Assembly (NCBI RefSeq): GCF_000348685.1
Contig: NZ_ANLA01000004.1
Span: 248,001 to 312,000, forward strand
DNA length: 64,000 bases
DNA from: Xanthomarina gelatinilytica
GTDB lineage: Bacteria > Bacteroidota > Bacteroidia > Flavobacteriales > Flavobacteriaceae
Reading direction: 5' to 3'
This document shows, one piece after another, positions 8,281 through 17,185 of this stretch. Below the pieces are notes generated by a model. That model ran no database searches. It was not told the DNA's origin and saw only the letters and a program-made list of their open reading frames with translations. Numbering within the stretch: position 1 is the first letter of the stretch; each line of letters starts with the position of its first letter. The translations under genes were made by a program, and so were the position numbers.

Positions 8281-9021
8281 ATGAAAAACATTCGAAACAT
8301 ATTAAATTCCCGTTCTAAAAATGACGGGAATTTTTTTGTGTTTATCCACAAAACCCTAGGTTTTAAACCAAAATCCTTAAAATTTTATAAAACGGCATTT
8401 ACACACCGTTCTATGAATATTAAGGACAGCCAGGGCAACACCATAAATTATGAGCGTTTGGAATTTTTAGGAGACGCCATGTTGGGAGCAGTTATTGCTT
8501 CGCACCTTTATGTTGAAGTACCTAGTGGAGACGAAGGCTATTTAACAAAAATGCGCTCCAAAATAGTAAGTCGCGAACATTTGAACGAACTGGGAAGAGA
8601 CCTGAACTTAATCAGTTTAGTTGAAAGTAAAATTCCCAAAGGACAATTTGGCGATAACATTCACGGCAATTTGTTTGAAGCTTTGGTAGGAGCTATATTC
8701 CTTGATAAAGGCTATAAATATTGCGAAAAATTTATCTACAAAAAAGTCATTATACCTTATGTGGATATTGAAAAACTGGAAGGTAAAGTCATTAGTTACA
8801 AAAGTTTGCTTATTGAATGGTGCCAAAAAGAAAAGAAAACGTTCGATTACCACGTGTATGAAGATACAGGTAACGACGATATTAGACACTTTTCGGTTAA
8901 GCTCTCTATAGACGATAAAGTGGTCGCCAAAGCCAGGGCAACGTCCAAAAAGAAAGCTGAGGAAAAAGCATCCAAGCGCGCCTTTTTTGTGTTCCAAAAA
9001 CAAATATCCCGAGAATTTTAA
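8281..9021 (+). CDS. rnc: Ribonuclease III
   Basis: This endonuclease cleaves double-stranded RNA in rRNA maturation and mRNA turnover. The 246-residue protein has the RNase III signature ERLEFLGDAMLGAVI around residues 60-74, a second acidic cluster GNLFEALVGAIFLD, and a C-terminal double-stranded RNA binding domain (about 170-246, ending KKKAEEKASKRAF). It starts 8 bases after fabF. The N-terminal stretch RNILNSRSKNDGNFF looks like genuine family sequence, yet its DNA forms a perfect terminator-shaped hairpin (8304-8333). Confidence 0.95.
   Translation: MKNIRNILNSRSKNDGNFFVFIHKTLGFKPKSLKFYKTAFTHRSMNIKDSQGNTINYERLEFLGDAMLGAVIASHLYVEVPSGDEGYLTKMRSKIVSREHLNELGRDLNLISLVESKIPKGQFGDNIHGNLFEALVGAIFLDKGYKYCEKFIYKKVIIPYVDIEKLEGKVISYKSLLIEWCQKEKKTFDYHVYEDTGNDDIRHFSVKLSIDDKVVAKARATSKKKAEEKASKRAFFVFQKQISREF
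8304..8337 (+). promoter_or_regulatory. Terminator-shaped hairpin inside the 5' end of rnc
   Basis: The arms AAATTCCCGT (8304-8313) and ACGGGAATTT (8324-8333) form a perfect 10-bp stem with a 10-base loop, followed by further Ts. It lies at codons 8-18 of rnc, 31 bases after the fabF stop. It has every sequence property of an intrinsic terminator but lies within coding sequence. It may attenuate rnc or be a substrate for RNase III itself. Confidence 0.6.
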
Positions 9022-9112
9022 GTGCTTTTTTCTTTACTTTAATAGTGTTAAGATTAAATTAACTTAACTTTATTGAAAAGGATATGTCTTATATTTACAT
9101 AAGAAATTTGTT

Positions 9113-9598
9113 ATGGCAATAAAAAAACTAAGTTTGGGCGATTTTTATGACGATGAGGGTTTTACGCTTATAGGAATCCATACATCCTTGGAAGATTACA
9201 GATTGGCCTATTTACTGAACTCTAAATTAAACATCCAACTTAAAAGGAAAAAAAAAGATTTGGATTTTAGCAATCGAGCCTTTTACTCCATTTATGAATG
9301 GGAGGACAATAAACAGCTTGTTACATGGAATTTAGTTTCAAATATGTGCAAAATAGAATCTGCCAATACACCTATTGATAAGGGTTTATTTGTAGATTCC
9401 GAAAAAATAATTGAAACTTATTATTTACTGCCAGAATTAAAAAAAGTTAATTATTTATTGAAAATCAACGACGATCAATTTCCAACAAATAAAAGCTTAA
9501 AAATCATTAACAACATACAAGAGATTGCCCAAGTAGTTACTGCGTATCAAATTAACCTGGAGCCTCTTAAATCAAAAAACAATTTAATATTCAATTAA
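9113..9598 (+). CDS. IPExxxVDY family protein
   Basis: This 161-residue soluble protein is of unknown function, without signal peptide or membrane segment. The family name comes from a short motif, seen here in the variant form LPELKKVNY at about residues 104-112. The family is commonly found between rnc and pyk in Flavobacteriaceae, which is the arrangement here. No enzymatic motif was seen. The gap to pyk is 29 bases, so the two are likely co-transcribed. Confidence 0.75.
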   Translation: MAIKKLSLGDFYDDEGFTLIGIHTSLEDYRLAYLLNSKLNIQLKRKKKDLDFSNRAFYSIYEWEDNKQLVTWNLVSNMCKIESANTPIDKGLFVDSEKIIETYYLLPELKKVNYLLKINDDQFPTNKSLKIINNIQEIAQVVTAYQINLEPLKSKNNLIFN

Positions 9599-9627
9599 AA
9601 AAGAATACCGTTTCACGGAAAATACAT

Positions 9628-11082
9628 ATGTTAAAAAGAAAGAAAACAAAAATTGTAGCCACTTTGGGCCCAGCAACTAGCACCAAAGAAATATTAAAAG
9701 GTATGTTAGATGAAGGTGTTAACGTGTTTAGAATAAACTTTTCGCATGCCAATTACAACGACGTTAAAGAACGTATTGAAATGATACGTGATTTAAACGA
9801 TGCGTTTGGTTACAATGCTGCCATTCTTGCCGATTTGCAAGGCCCTAAATTACGTGTGGGAAATATGAAAGGTGAGGTTTTTATGAACGAAGGGGACGAA
9901 ATTGTTTTTGCTACCGGAAAACGTTTTGAAGGCACCAAAGAACGTGTGTACATGACCTATGATAAGTTTCCTCAAGATGCTCAACCAGGAGAAAGAATCC
10001 TGTTGGATGATGGAAAACTAATATTTGAAGTGGTTTCTTCCGACAGGAAAAGTGAAGTCAAAGCGCGTGTTGTTCAAGGAGGTCCTTTGCGCTCAAAAAA
10101 AGGCGTAAACCTGCCAAACACAAATATTTCGCAACCAGCACTTACAGAAAAGGATATTGAAGATGCCCTTTTTGCTATAGAACAAAAAGTAGATTGGATC
10201 GCGCTTTCATTTGTGCGCCATGCTGAAGACCTCATGCAATTGGAAGAGTTGATCAGTAAACATAGTGATCATAAAATCCCCATAATTGCTAAAATTGAAA
10301 AGCCTGAGGCTGTAGAAAACATTGATAAAATTGTAGCTTATTGCGATGGTTTAATGGTGGCTCGTGGCGATTTGGGTGTGGAAATTCCTGCTGAAGAAGT
10401 GCCTTTAATTCAAAAGAAACTGGTTTTAAGGGCCAAACAAGCCAGGATTCCGGTAATTATTGCTACCCAAATGATGGAAACCATGATTTCCAGTTTAACG
10501 CCTACACGAGCAGAAGTTAACGATGTTGCCAACTCTGTTATGGATGGTGCAGATGCTGTGATGCTTTCTGGTGAAACCTCTGTTGGCAGTTACCCAGTTC
10601 AGGTTATCAAGCAAATGTCCAATATTATCAAAAGCGTTGAAGATTCTTCATTAATTAAAGTCCCTCAAGTACCACCTCATATACGTACAAAAAGGTACAT
10701 AACAAAGTCTATTTGTTATCACGCAGCAAACATGGCCAACGAAATTGATGCCAAAGCCATCTCAACACTTACAAATAGTGGTTATACAGCTTTTCAAATA
10801 TCGGCTTGGAGACCAAGTGCGCATATTTTGGTCTTTAGTTCCAACAAACGTATATTAACACAACTTAGCTTGCTTTGGGGCGTAGAGGCTTTTTATTATG
10901 ATAAATTTGTGAGCACAGACGAAACCATTGAGGATGTCAATGCCATTGCCTGTAAAAAAGGGTATCTGGAAGCAGGTGATATGTTAGTGAGTTTGGCTGC
11001 CATGCCAATTCAAGCAAAAGGGATGGTAAACACCTTACGTGTTACAGAAATTACAAGTTGTGATTTTGATAAAAAAAATTAA
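9628..11082 (+). CDS. pyk: Pyruvate kinase
   Basis: This enzyme converts phosphoenolpyruvate and ADP to pyruvate and ATP, the last step of glycolysis. The 484-residue protein has the N-terminal KTKIVATLGPATS, the catalytic region IIAKIEKPEAVENI with the active-site Lys, and the metal site MVARGDLGVEIP. MLSGETSVGSYP and a C-terminal regulatory domain follow. Length is normal for the bacterial enzyme. The 3' end overlaps the convergent dinB by 4 bases. Confidence 0.97.
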   Translation: MLKRKKTKIVATLGPATSTKEILKGMLDEGVNVFRINFSHANYNDVKERIEMIRDLNDAFGYNAAILADLQGPKLRVGNMKGEVFMNEGDEIVFATGKRFEGTKERVYMTYDKFPQDAQPGERILLDDGKLIFEVVSSDRKSEVKARVVQGGPLRSKKGVNLPNTNISQPALTEKDIEDALFAIEQKVDWIALSFVRHAEDLMQLEELISKHSDHKIPIIAKIEKPEAVENIDKIVAYCDGLMVARGDLGVEIPAEEVPLIQKKLVLRAKQARIPVIIATQMMETMISSLTPTRAEVNDVANSVMDGADAVMLSGETSVGSYPVQVIKQMSNIIKSVEDSSLIKVPQVPPHIRTKRYITKSICYHAANMANEIDAKAISTLTNSGYTAFQISAWRPSAHILVFSSNKRILTQLSLLWGVEAFYYDKFVSTDETIEDVNAIACKKGYLEAGDMLVSLAAMPIQAKGMVNTLRVTEITSCDFDKKN

Positions 11083-12185
11083 AACTCAAACTGTAACTGT
11101 ACACTTACTGCCTTTTTTTCTTCTAATTTCTTTTTTGTTTTTTCAGTATTGAGATTGGATAATGAGATTCCCAAAAGCCTAACAGAGTTTTGCAATTTCT
11201 CTTGAAACAGTAAATCTTTGGCAGTTTCTAAAATAATGCTTTTATCACTTATAAAATAAGGTAAAGTCTTGCTTCTGGTTTGTAATGTAAAATCACTGTA
11301 TTTAATTTTTAAAGTTATGGTTTTTCCAGACACCTTACTTTTAGTCAAACGTCTGGAAACCTCTTGGGCAATATGCTCCAGTTTTTCAAGCATAAAAATT
11401 TCACTGGATAGGTTTTCATTAAAAGTACGCTCTGCAGCTAAGGATTTTCTGGTTCTTTTGGGTCTTACTTCAGAAGTATGGATACCCCTTACTATGTAAT
11501 AATAAAACCTACCAGACTTACCAAAGTTTGTGTCTAAATACTCCAGGGATTTTTGTTTTAAATCCTTGCCTGTAAATATGCCCAATTGATACATTTTTTC
11601 AGTAGTTACTTTACCAACTCCATAAAATTTTCTGATATCCAAAGCTTCAAGAAATGCAAGCACTTCTTCTGGATTGACCGTTTTTTGTCCGTTAGGCTTA
11701 TTATAATCGCTAGCTACTTTAGCCACAAATTTATTAATGGAAATTCCAGCAGATGCAGTTAAACCAACTTCCTTAAAAATTCGTTCCCTTATTTCCTTGG
11801 CAATTAAACTGGCACTTGGATTGCCTTTTTTATTTTGGGTAACGTCTAAATACGCTTCGTCTAGAGATAGGGGTTCAACCAAATCGGTATAATCGTAAAA
11901 AATAGCTCTAATTTGTTTCGATATTTCATGATACCTATCAAAACGAGGCTTCACAAAAATTAGTTCCGGACAGTTTCTTCTGGCTTGAGCACCACTTAAG
12001 GCACTTCTAACACCAAACTTCCTGGCTTCGTAGCTGGCAGCACTTACCACTCCTCTTGCGCCTCCTCCACCAACAGCAATGGGTTTCCCTTTTAACTCAG
12101 GGTTGTCCATTTGTTCTACAGAAGCGTAAAAAGCATCCATATCCACATGAATAATTTTTCGAATTGGTAAATTGTCTTGCATCAT
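11079..12185 (-). CDS. dinB: DNA polymerase IV
   Basis: This Y-family translesion polymerase has 368 residues. The catalytic acidic residues are visible in HVDMDAFYASVEQ (Asp15) and SLDEAYLDVT (Asp109, Glu110). The little-finger domain lies in the C-terminal third (KSLAAERTFNENL...). The last residues, AVSVQLQFEF, resemble a sliding-clamp binding motif (QLQFEF). Translation may start at either of the first two Met codons. It is convergent with pyk and divergent from the oxidoreductase gene at 12226. Confidence 0.93.
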   Translation of the reverse strand: MMQDNLPIRKIIHVDMDAFYASVEQMDNPELKGKPIAVGGGGARGVVSAASYEARKFGVRSALSGAQARRNCPELIFVKPRFDRYHEISKQIRAIFYDYTDLVEPLSLDEAYLDVTQNKKGNPSASLIAKEIRERIFKEVGLTASAGISINKFVAKVASDYNKPNGQKTVNPEEVLAFLEALDIRKFYGVGKVTTEKMYQLGIFTGKDLKQKSLEYLDTNFGKSGRFYYYIVRGIHTSEVRPKRTRKSLAAERTFNENLSSEIFMLEKLEHIAQEVSRRLTKSKVSGKTITLKIKYSDFTLQTRSKTLPYFISDKSIILETAKDLLFQEKLQNSVRLLGISLSNLNTEKTKKKLEEKKAVSVQLQFEF

Positions 12186-12225
12186 GTAAATTTATAATAT
12201 CTTTATCAAAAAATGATATCTCTAA

Positions 12226-12888
12226 ATGGGTAAAACAGCAATCATACTTGGTGCAACAGGTTTAACTGGAGGTTTGTTGTTGGAACAGCTTTTAATGGAT
12301 AACAGATATGCCAAAATCAAGCTGTTCTCAAGATCTTCCTGCAATATAAAACACGAAAAGATTGAAGAACATTTGGTTGATTTGTTGGATCTGTCTTCCC
12401 AAAAAAGTAAGTTTTTTGCAGACGAGGTTTTTTGCTGTATTGGCACCACAAAAGCCAAAACACCTAATCAAGAACAGTATCTTCAAATAGATTATGGAAT
12501 CCCTGTTATGGCAGCAAAACTGTGCAAGGAGAACAATATAAACACATTTTTGGTTATATCGGCCTTGGGTGCAGACAAACACAGTAAAGTTTTTTACAAT
12601 AGAACCAAAGGACGGATGGAAGAAGCTGTATTCATGGAAAAAATCCCAAATACTTATGTGATGCAACCTTCTTTGATTGCTGGAAAAAGAAATGAAAAAA
12701 GATTGGGGGAATATTTAGCGAAATTATTAATGAAACTTGTAAACCCGTTTTTGTTTGGTTCGCTTTCAAAATACAAATCCATTCATCCAATAACCATAGC
12801 AAAAGGAATGATTGTTTTGGCTAATGGTACTCACCCATCAGGACAGATTGTTTCAGATGAAATTAAAAAAATAGCAAACAATAAATAG
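12226..12888 (+). CDS. NAD(P)H-binding oxidoreductase (atypical SDR)
   Basis: This 220-residue Rossmann-fold protein has the glycine-rich dinucleotide loop GATGLTG at residues 9-15. It contains VISALGAD and FYNRTKGRMEEAV, a YNxxKG-like block where extended SDRs place the Tyr/Lys pair, and then PSLIAGKRNEKR. It belongs to the YbjT/HTATIP2-like NmrA group. The substrate is unknown, and it may be an NADPH sensor rather than an enzyme. It is followed after 25 bases by the CYTH gene, with a short inverted repeat TTCCCATA/TATGGGAA at 12890-12907 in between. Confidence 0.75.
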   Translation: MGKTAIILGATGLTGGLLLEQLLMDNRYAKIKLFSRSSCNIKHEKIEEHLVDLLDLSSQKSKFFADEVFCCIGTTKAKTPNQEQYLQIDYGIPVMAAKLCKENNINTFLVISALGADKHSKVFYNRTKGRMEEAVFMEKIPNTYVMQPSLIAGKRNEKRLGEYLAKLLMKLVNPFLFGSLSKYKSIHPITIAKGMIVLANGTHPSGQIVSDEIKKIANNK

Positions 12889-12913
12889 ATTCCCATATGT
12901 ATGGGAAAGTAAT

Positions 12914-13381
12914 ATGATTGAAATAGAACGTAAATTTTTAGTAAAAAACAACAGCTTTAAAAATGAGGCCTTCAAAAAAATCCATATAAAACAAGGGTTT
13001 CTAAATTCGGATAAAGAACGAACCGTTCGTGTAAGACTAACAGATAGTCAAGGGTTTTTAACCGTAAAGGGATTATCTGGCAATAACGGTTTATCCAGAT
13101 TTGAATGGGAAAAAGAAATCAGCAAAACTGATGCTGAAGCCCTTTTTGAATTATGTGAAAAAGGCCTGATTGAAAAAACCAGACACCTAGTTGAAATTGG
13201 GAACCATATCTTTGAAATCGATGAATTTTTTGGCGACAATGAAGGATTAATTATAGCAGAAATAGAACTGAACCACGCTACCGAATTATTTAAAAAACCT
13301 GCATGGCTTGGAGAAGAAGTGACAGGAAATATAAAGTATTACAACTCGCAATTAAGCAAGCAACCTTATAAAACTTGGTGA
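12914..13381 (+). CDS. CYTH domain protein (triphosphate tunnel metalloenzyme)
   Basis: This 155-residue protein opens with the ExExK signature (Glu3, Glu5, Lys7 in EIERKFLV) and has regularly spaced charged residues (TVRVRLTD, FLTVKG, RFEWEKEI, FEIDEFFG, EIELNHATE) that line a beta tunnel. Bacterial relatives hydrolyse inorganic tripolyphosphate or other triphosphates; the substrate here is not known. Only one base separates its stop from the next gene, suggesting co-transcription. Confidence 0.85.
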   Translation: MIEIERKFLVKNNSFKNEAFKKIHIKQGFLNSDKERTVRVRLTDSQGFLTVKGLSGNNGLSRFEWEKEISKTDAEALFELCEKGLIEKTRHLVEIGNHIFEIDEFFGDNEGLIIAEIELNHATELFKKPAWLGEEVTGNIKYYNSQLSKQPYKTW

Positions 13382-13382
13382 T

Positions 13383-13922
13383 ATGAAAACACTTAAAAAT
13401 GCCTTATCCATAACCTTATGTTTCTTGGTTTTTACAGCCTGTAAAAAAGACACCAAGGGAACCGAAGCTGAAGTTTCAGAAAAAGTAACAGACACCATAG
13501 TTATTGAAAAAGTCGCTCCCATAGAAGTTGAAAAAACCAGACAGGAACTAAAAGAGGACCTAACCACAAAAGGTTTTCAAACCTTTGACTTTATTGATAG
13601 CAAAACTCAAGACACTATTTTAATGCAACAATATTTTATGGCTTTTTTAAAAAGTGGTCCCATTCGTTCTCAAAACGAAGAAGAAGCTGCCATGTTGCAG
13701 GAAGCACATTTAGCTCATTTAGCACGTATGTATAAAGAAGGGTATGCCGATTTAATTGGGCCTTTTGGAGATAATGGAAACATTCGTGGCATTACGGTTT
13801 ACAACGTACCAACCCTTAAAATGGCTGATAGTTTGGCCCATTTGGACCCTATGGTAAAAGCAGGAAGACTTGAAATAGAGATACATCCATGGTGGGTTGC
13901 CAAAGGGCAATCCTTACGTTAA
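13383..13922 (+). CDS. Lipoprotein with YCII-related domain
   Basis: This 179-residue protein has a lipoprotein signal (MKTLKNALSITLCFLVFTAC, lipid-modified Cys20). A charged linker to about residue 70 precedes a YciI-like alpha/beta domain: MQQYFMAFLKSGP at the start, HLARMYKEGYADLIGPFGDNGNIRG in the middle, and HLDPMVKAGRLEIEIHPWW at the end. YCII domains are small ferredoxin-like folds, some with a dehalogenase-like His-Asp pair; the function here is unknown. It should be anchored in the envelope. The 3' end overlaps the convergent gene by 9 bases. Confidence 0.75.
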   Translation: MKTLKNALSITLCFLVFTACKKDTKGTEAEVSEKVTDTIVIEKVAPIEVEKTRQELKEDLTTKGFQTFDFIDSKTQDTILMQQYFMAFLKSGPIRSQNEEEAAMLQEAHLAHLARMYKEGYADLIGPFGDNGNIRGITVYNVPTLKMADSLAHLDPMVKAGRLEIEIHPWWVAKGQSLR

Positions 13923-14225
13923 TTGAAAATGGTACTCACGTTCCACTTTACAAATTCTTACATGATACCAGTTGTACCATTGGTTTTTACCTTTTTGTTG
14001 CGCTAACAGATGTTCGGAATGCTGTTTCCAACTTTGTATGGCCTCTAGACTTTCCCAATAACTTATGGTAATACCAATATCGTTTCTGGCAGATTCCATA
14101 CTTAAAAACCCTTTTTGCTGCTTGGCTAGGGTTTCCATTTTTTGTACCATCTCTTGGTAACCCTTAATATCTTCATTTTGTTTTGAGGTGAAAATAACTG
14201 CATAATATGGTTTCTGCTTATTCAT
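13914..14225 (-). CDS. Antibiotic biosynthesis monooxygenase (ABM) domain protein
   Basis: This protein is about 103 residues when started at the ATG at 14225 (MNKQKPYYAVIFTSKQ). The alternative ATG four codons upstream would deepen the overlap with the preceding gene. It has the small dimeric alpha+beta barrel pattern of ABM proteins, with FLSMESARNDIGITISYWESLEAIQSWKQ, the conserved YWxSxExIxxWK block. Relatives are haem-degrading or quinone-forming enzymes, or of unknown role. The start overlaps the end of the asparaginase gene by 8 bases, so the two are translated from one message. Confidence 0.8.
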   Translation of the reverse strand: MNKQKPYYAVIFTSKQNEDIKGYQEMVQKMETLAKQQKGFLSMESARNDIGITISYWESLEAIQSWKQHSEHLLAQQKGKNQWYNWYHVRICKVEREYHFQLT

Positions 14226-15345
14226 TGTAAATACCAATATAAAGTTCCCCTTTGTCGTTCATGCTTGCTCGATACATGCCAGACGTATTGAATTCCATAA
14301 CCATATTTCCATTTTTATCTACGGCAATAATGCCACCATCACCACCAAGTTCTGGAACCTTGTTCTGAATGACTTCTTTGGCAGCTTGTTCCAAACTCAA
14401 CCCTTTGTAATCCATAAGTGCAGAAATATCATGAGCTACCATAGCACGAATAAAAAACTCTCCCCAACCTGTACTGGAAACGGCACAGGTGTTATTGTTT
14501 GCATAGGTTCCTGCGCCAATTATAGGCGCATCACCAACACGTCCCCAACGCTTATTTGTCATACCCCCTGTAGATGTTCCTGCTGCTAAATTACCTTTCT
14601 TATCCAAGGCAACACAACCAACAGTTCCAAATTTTGAATTTTTAATAGCTGCATCATAAAAAGCTGTTTTACGGTTTGCTTTATCTGCGCCTGTATTAGC
14701 TTGATCTGTAGCCGGTTTTTTGTTCTCATATTCTTTAACACGTTGTAAGCTCTTAAAACTGCGTTCTGTATAGAAATAACTTGGATCTACAATTTCCAGT
14801 CCTTGTTCTTTGGCAAAAACATCAGCACCATGTCCAGCCAACATTACATGTGGCGACGCTTCCATGACTGCCCTTGCTAAATTTATTGGATTTTTAACAG
14901 TCTTGGTCCCTGCAGATGCACCAGCATTCAATGTGCTGCCATCCATAATGGAAGCATCCAGTTCATTAGTTTCTGCATTGGTAAAAACGGCGCCTTTACC
15001 TGCATTGAACAACGGCGAATCTTCTAGGACATTAATGGTTTTTTCAACGGCATCCAAACTACTTCCTCCGTTTTTTAAAATTTCATAGCCTACTCTAATG
15101 GCTTCTTCCAGCTTTGATTTTACACTTGCTTCATAGGCATCAGGCATGTTCTCTTTTAAAATATTTCCAGCACCTCCATGGATTACAATGGCAAACTCAT
15201 TGATTTGAACAGTTGTTGTATCTTTTGAAACCTCTAAGCTGTCCTTGGACATCTGTCTGCTATTCGACAAAGCCTTTAATTCCTCTTCGTTTTTACAACC
15301 AAACAAAACAACGAATATGGATAAAAAATAGAGATACTTTTTCAT
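14218..15345 (-). CDS. Isoaspartyl peptidase / plant-type L-asparaginase, lipoprotein
   Basis: This N-terminal nucleophile hydrolase has 375 residues. A lipoprotein signal ends at Cys17 (VVLFGC), which should anchor it in the envelope. IVIHGGAG opens the enzyme domain. Autocleavage should occur before Thr241 in FGTVGCVALD, giving alpha and beta subunits, and GTSTGGMTNKRWGRVGD carries the substrate-binding residues. It hydrolyses beta-aspartyl dipeptides and/or asparagine. The ABM gene follows with an 8-base overlap. Confidence 0.92.
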   Translation of the reverse strand: MKKYLYFLSIFVVLFGCKNEEELKALSNSRQMSKDSLEVSKDTTTVQINEFAIVIHGGAGNILKENMPDAYEASVKSKLEEAIRVGYEILKNGGSSLDAVEKTINVLEDSPLFNAGKGAVFTNAETNELDASIMDGSTLNAGASAGTKTVKNPINLARAVMEASPHVMLAGHGADVFAKEQGLEIVDPSYFYTERSFKSLQRVKEYENKKPATDQANTGADKANRKTAFYDAAIKNSKFGTVGCVALDKKGNLAAGTSTGGMTNKRWGRVGDAPIIGAGTYANNNTCAVSSTGWGEFFIRAMVAHDISALMDYKGLSLEQAAKEVIQNKVPELGGDGGIIAVDKNGNMVMEFNTSGMYRASMNDKGELYIGIYNE

Positions 15346-15471
15346 AACTGTAATTATTTAAATTGAGTGGCTTAAAGTTACATTTTTTTAGAAAAGCCTT
15401 CTCAAGCGAAACCGACTTTTTATTCTTATCTTCGCATCTAAATATATTAATCAGTAAAAAAACAAGTAAAT

Positions 15472-17025
15472 ATGGAAGCCATTGCTACCGATTTCGGAAT
15501 TGAAACAGCTCTAAAACAACTTGGAGTTAAAGATATAAATGATGGAACCTCAACAGGTTCAAACAACTTTTCTAATGGAGACATTATAGAGAGTTATTCT
15601 CCTGTTGATGGTAAATTGATTGGAAAAGTAAAATCATCCACTAAAGAAGATTATGAAAAAGTAATGACTGCTGCTACCACAGCTTTTAAAACGTGGAGAA
15701 GTATGCCAGCCCCTCAACGTGGTGAAATTGTTCGCCAGTTTGGGAATAAATTAAGAGAGCTGAAAGAGCCTCTTGGGAAGTTGGTTTCTTACGAAATGGG
15801 AAAATCTTTACAAGAAGGTTATGGAGAAGTTCAGGAAATGATTGATATCTGCGATTTTGCAGTTGGGTTGTCCAGACAGTTAAACGGGCAGACCATTCCT
15901 TCTGAACGTCCTGGACACGTTATGAGGGAACAATGGCACCCAATTGGGGTTGTTGGTATTATTTCGGCCTTTAACTTCCCGGTAGCCGTTTGGAGTTGGA
16001 ACACTGCATTGGCATGGATTTGTGGCGATGTGTGTGTGTGGAAAGCTTCAGAAAAAGCACCTCTTTGTTCCGTAGCCTGTCAAAACATTATAGCTGGCAT
16101 TTTAAAGGAAAACAACTTGCCAGAAGGTATTTCTTGTATTGTTAATGGAGACTACAAAGTAGGTGAAATGATTACTACAGACCCACGAGTGGCTTTAGTA
16201 TCTGCTACAGGTTCCACCAGAATGGGGCGTATAGTTGGAAAAACCGTTGCTGAACGTTTTGGGAAATCTTTATTGGAGTTAGGTGGCAACAATGCCATTA
16301 TAATTACGCCAACTGCCGATTTAAAGGTGGTGGTACCTGGTGCTGTGTTTGGAGCTGTAGGAACCTGTGGACAACGTTGTACCTCTACAAGACGATTAAT
16401 TATTCATGAATCGGTTTACGATAAAGTTAGGGATGCCATTGTTGGGGCATACAAACAGATTAAGATTGGTAATCCTTTAGATGAAGCCAATCATGTTGGT
16501 CCATTAATAGACAAAGATGCTGTGAATACCTATTTAGCCGCTATTGAAAAAGCAAAATCTGAAGGTGGACGTGTTATAGTTGAAGGTGGTGTGTTAGAAG
16601 GAGAAGGTTATGAAAGTGGTTGTTATGTAAAACCAGCCATCATTGAAGCTGAAAACCATTACGAAATAGTACAGCACGAAACATTTGCCCCTATTTTATA
16701 TATCATGAAATATTCTGGCGATGTTGAGAATGCCATTGAACTTCAAAATGGTGTTAATCAAGGGCTGTCTTCTGCTATTATGACCAATGAATTGAAAGAA
16801 GCTGAAAAATTCTTGTCATTTGCTGGTTCAGACTGTGGAATTGCCAATGTAAATATTGGAACCTCTGGTGCTGAAATTGGTGGTGCTTTTGGTGGCGAAA
16901 AAGAAACTGGTGGAGGACGTGAGTCTGGATCTGATGCTTGGAAAGTATATATGAGACGACAAACAAATACCATTAACTATTCGGATGAATTACCTTTAGC
17001 CCAAGGCATTAAATTCGATTTATAG
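15472..17025 (+). CDS. amaB: ALDH7-family dehydrogenase (aminoadipate-semialdehyde type)
   Basis: This 517-residue NAD-dependent aldehyde dehydrogenase has its catalytic Cys at 303 (GQRCTSTRR) and general-base Glu at 269 (LLELGGNNA). The C-terminal block SGAEIGGAFGGEKETGGGRESGSDAWK and the tail LPLAQGIKFDL match antiquitin (ALDH7A1), which oxidises alpha-aminoadipate semialdehyde / piperideine-6-carboxylate in lysine breakdown. Some related proteins act on other aldehydes, so the substrate is inferred. It is a single-gene unit ended by a strong terminator at 17051-17083. Confidence 0.88.
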   Translation: MEAIATDFGIETALKQLGVKDINDGTSTGSNNFSNGDIIESYSPVDGKLIGKVKSSTKEDYEKVMTAATTAFKTWRSMPAPQRGEIVRQFGNKLRELKEPLGKLVSYEMGKSLQEGYGEVQEMIDICDFAVGLSRQLNGQTIPSERPGHVMREQWHPIGVVGIISAFNFPVAVWSWNTALAWICGDVCVWKASEKAPLCSVACQNIIAGILKENNLPEGISCIVNGDYKVGEMITTDPRVALVSATGSTRMGRIVGKTVAERFGKSLLELGGNNAIIITPTADLKVVVPGAVFGAVGTCGQRCTSTRRLIIHESVYDKVRDAIVGAYKQIKIGNPLDEANHVGPLIDKDAVNTYLAAIEKAKSEGGRVIVEGGVLEGEGYESGCYVKPAIIEAENHYEIVQHETFAPILYIMKYSGDVENAIELQNGVNQGLSSAIMTNELKEAEKFLSFAGSDCGIANVNIGTSGAEIGGAFGGEKETGGGRESGSDAWKVYMRRQTNTINYSDELPLAQGIKFDL

Positions 17026-17050
17026 AACCTTATATTAGTGTTAATTTTTT

Positions 17051-17083
17051 AAGACCGTTTTCAAATTGAAAACGGTCTTTTTG
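17051..17083 (+). terminator. Intrinsic terminator after the ALDH7 gene
   Basis: A nearly perfect 14-bp stem (AAGACCGTTTTCAA paired with TTGAAAACGGTCTT) is followed by Ts, 25 bases after the stop codon. Confidence 0.9.
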
Positions 17084-17185
17084 TTTTTGGGGATTTTACT
17101 CATGCCTTAAAACAAATTTGACATTAAATCGCCATAGTTGAATTTTTTTTAATATCTTAATAGTCACTAACTTAAAAACCAACTA

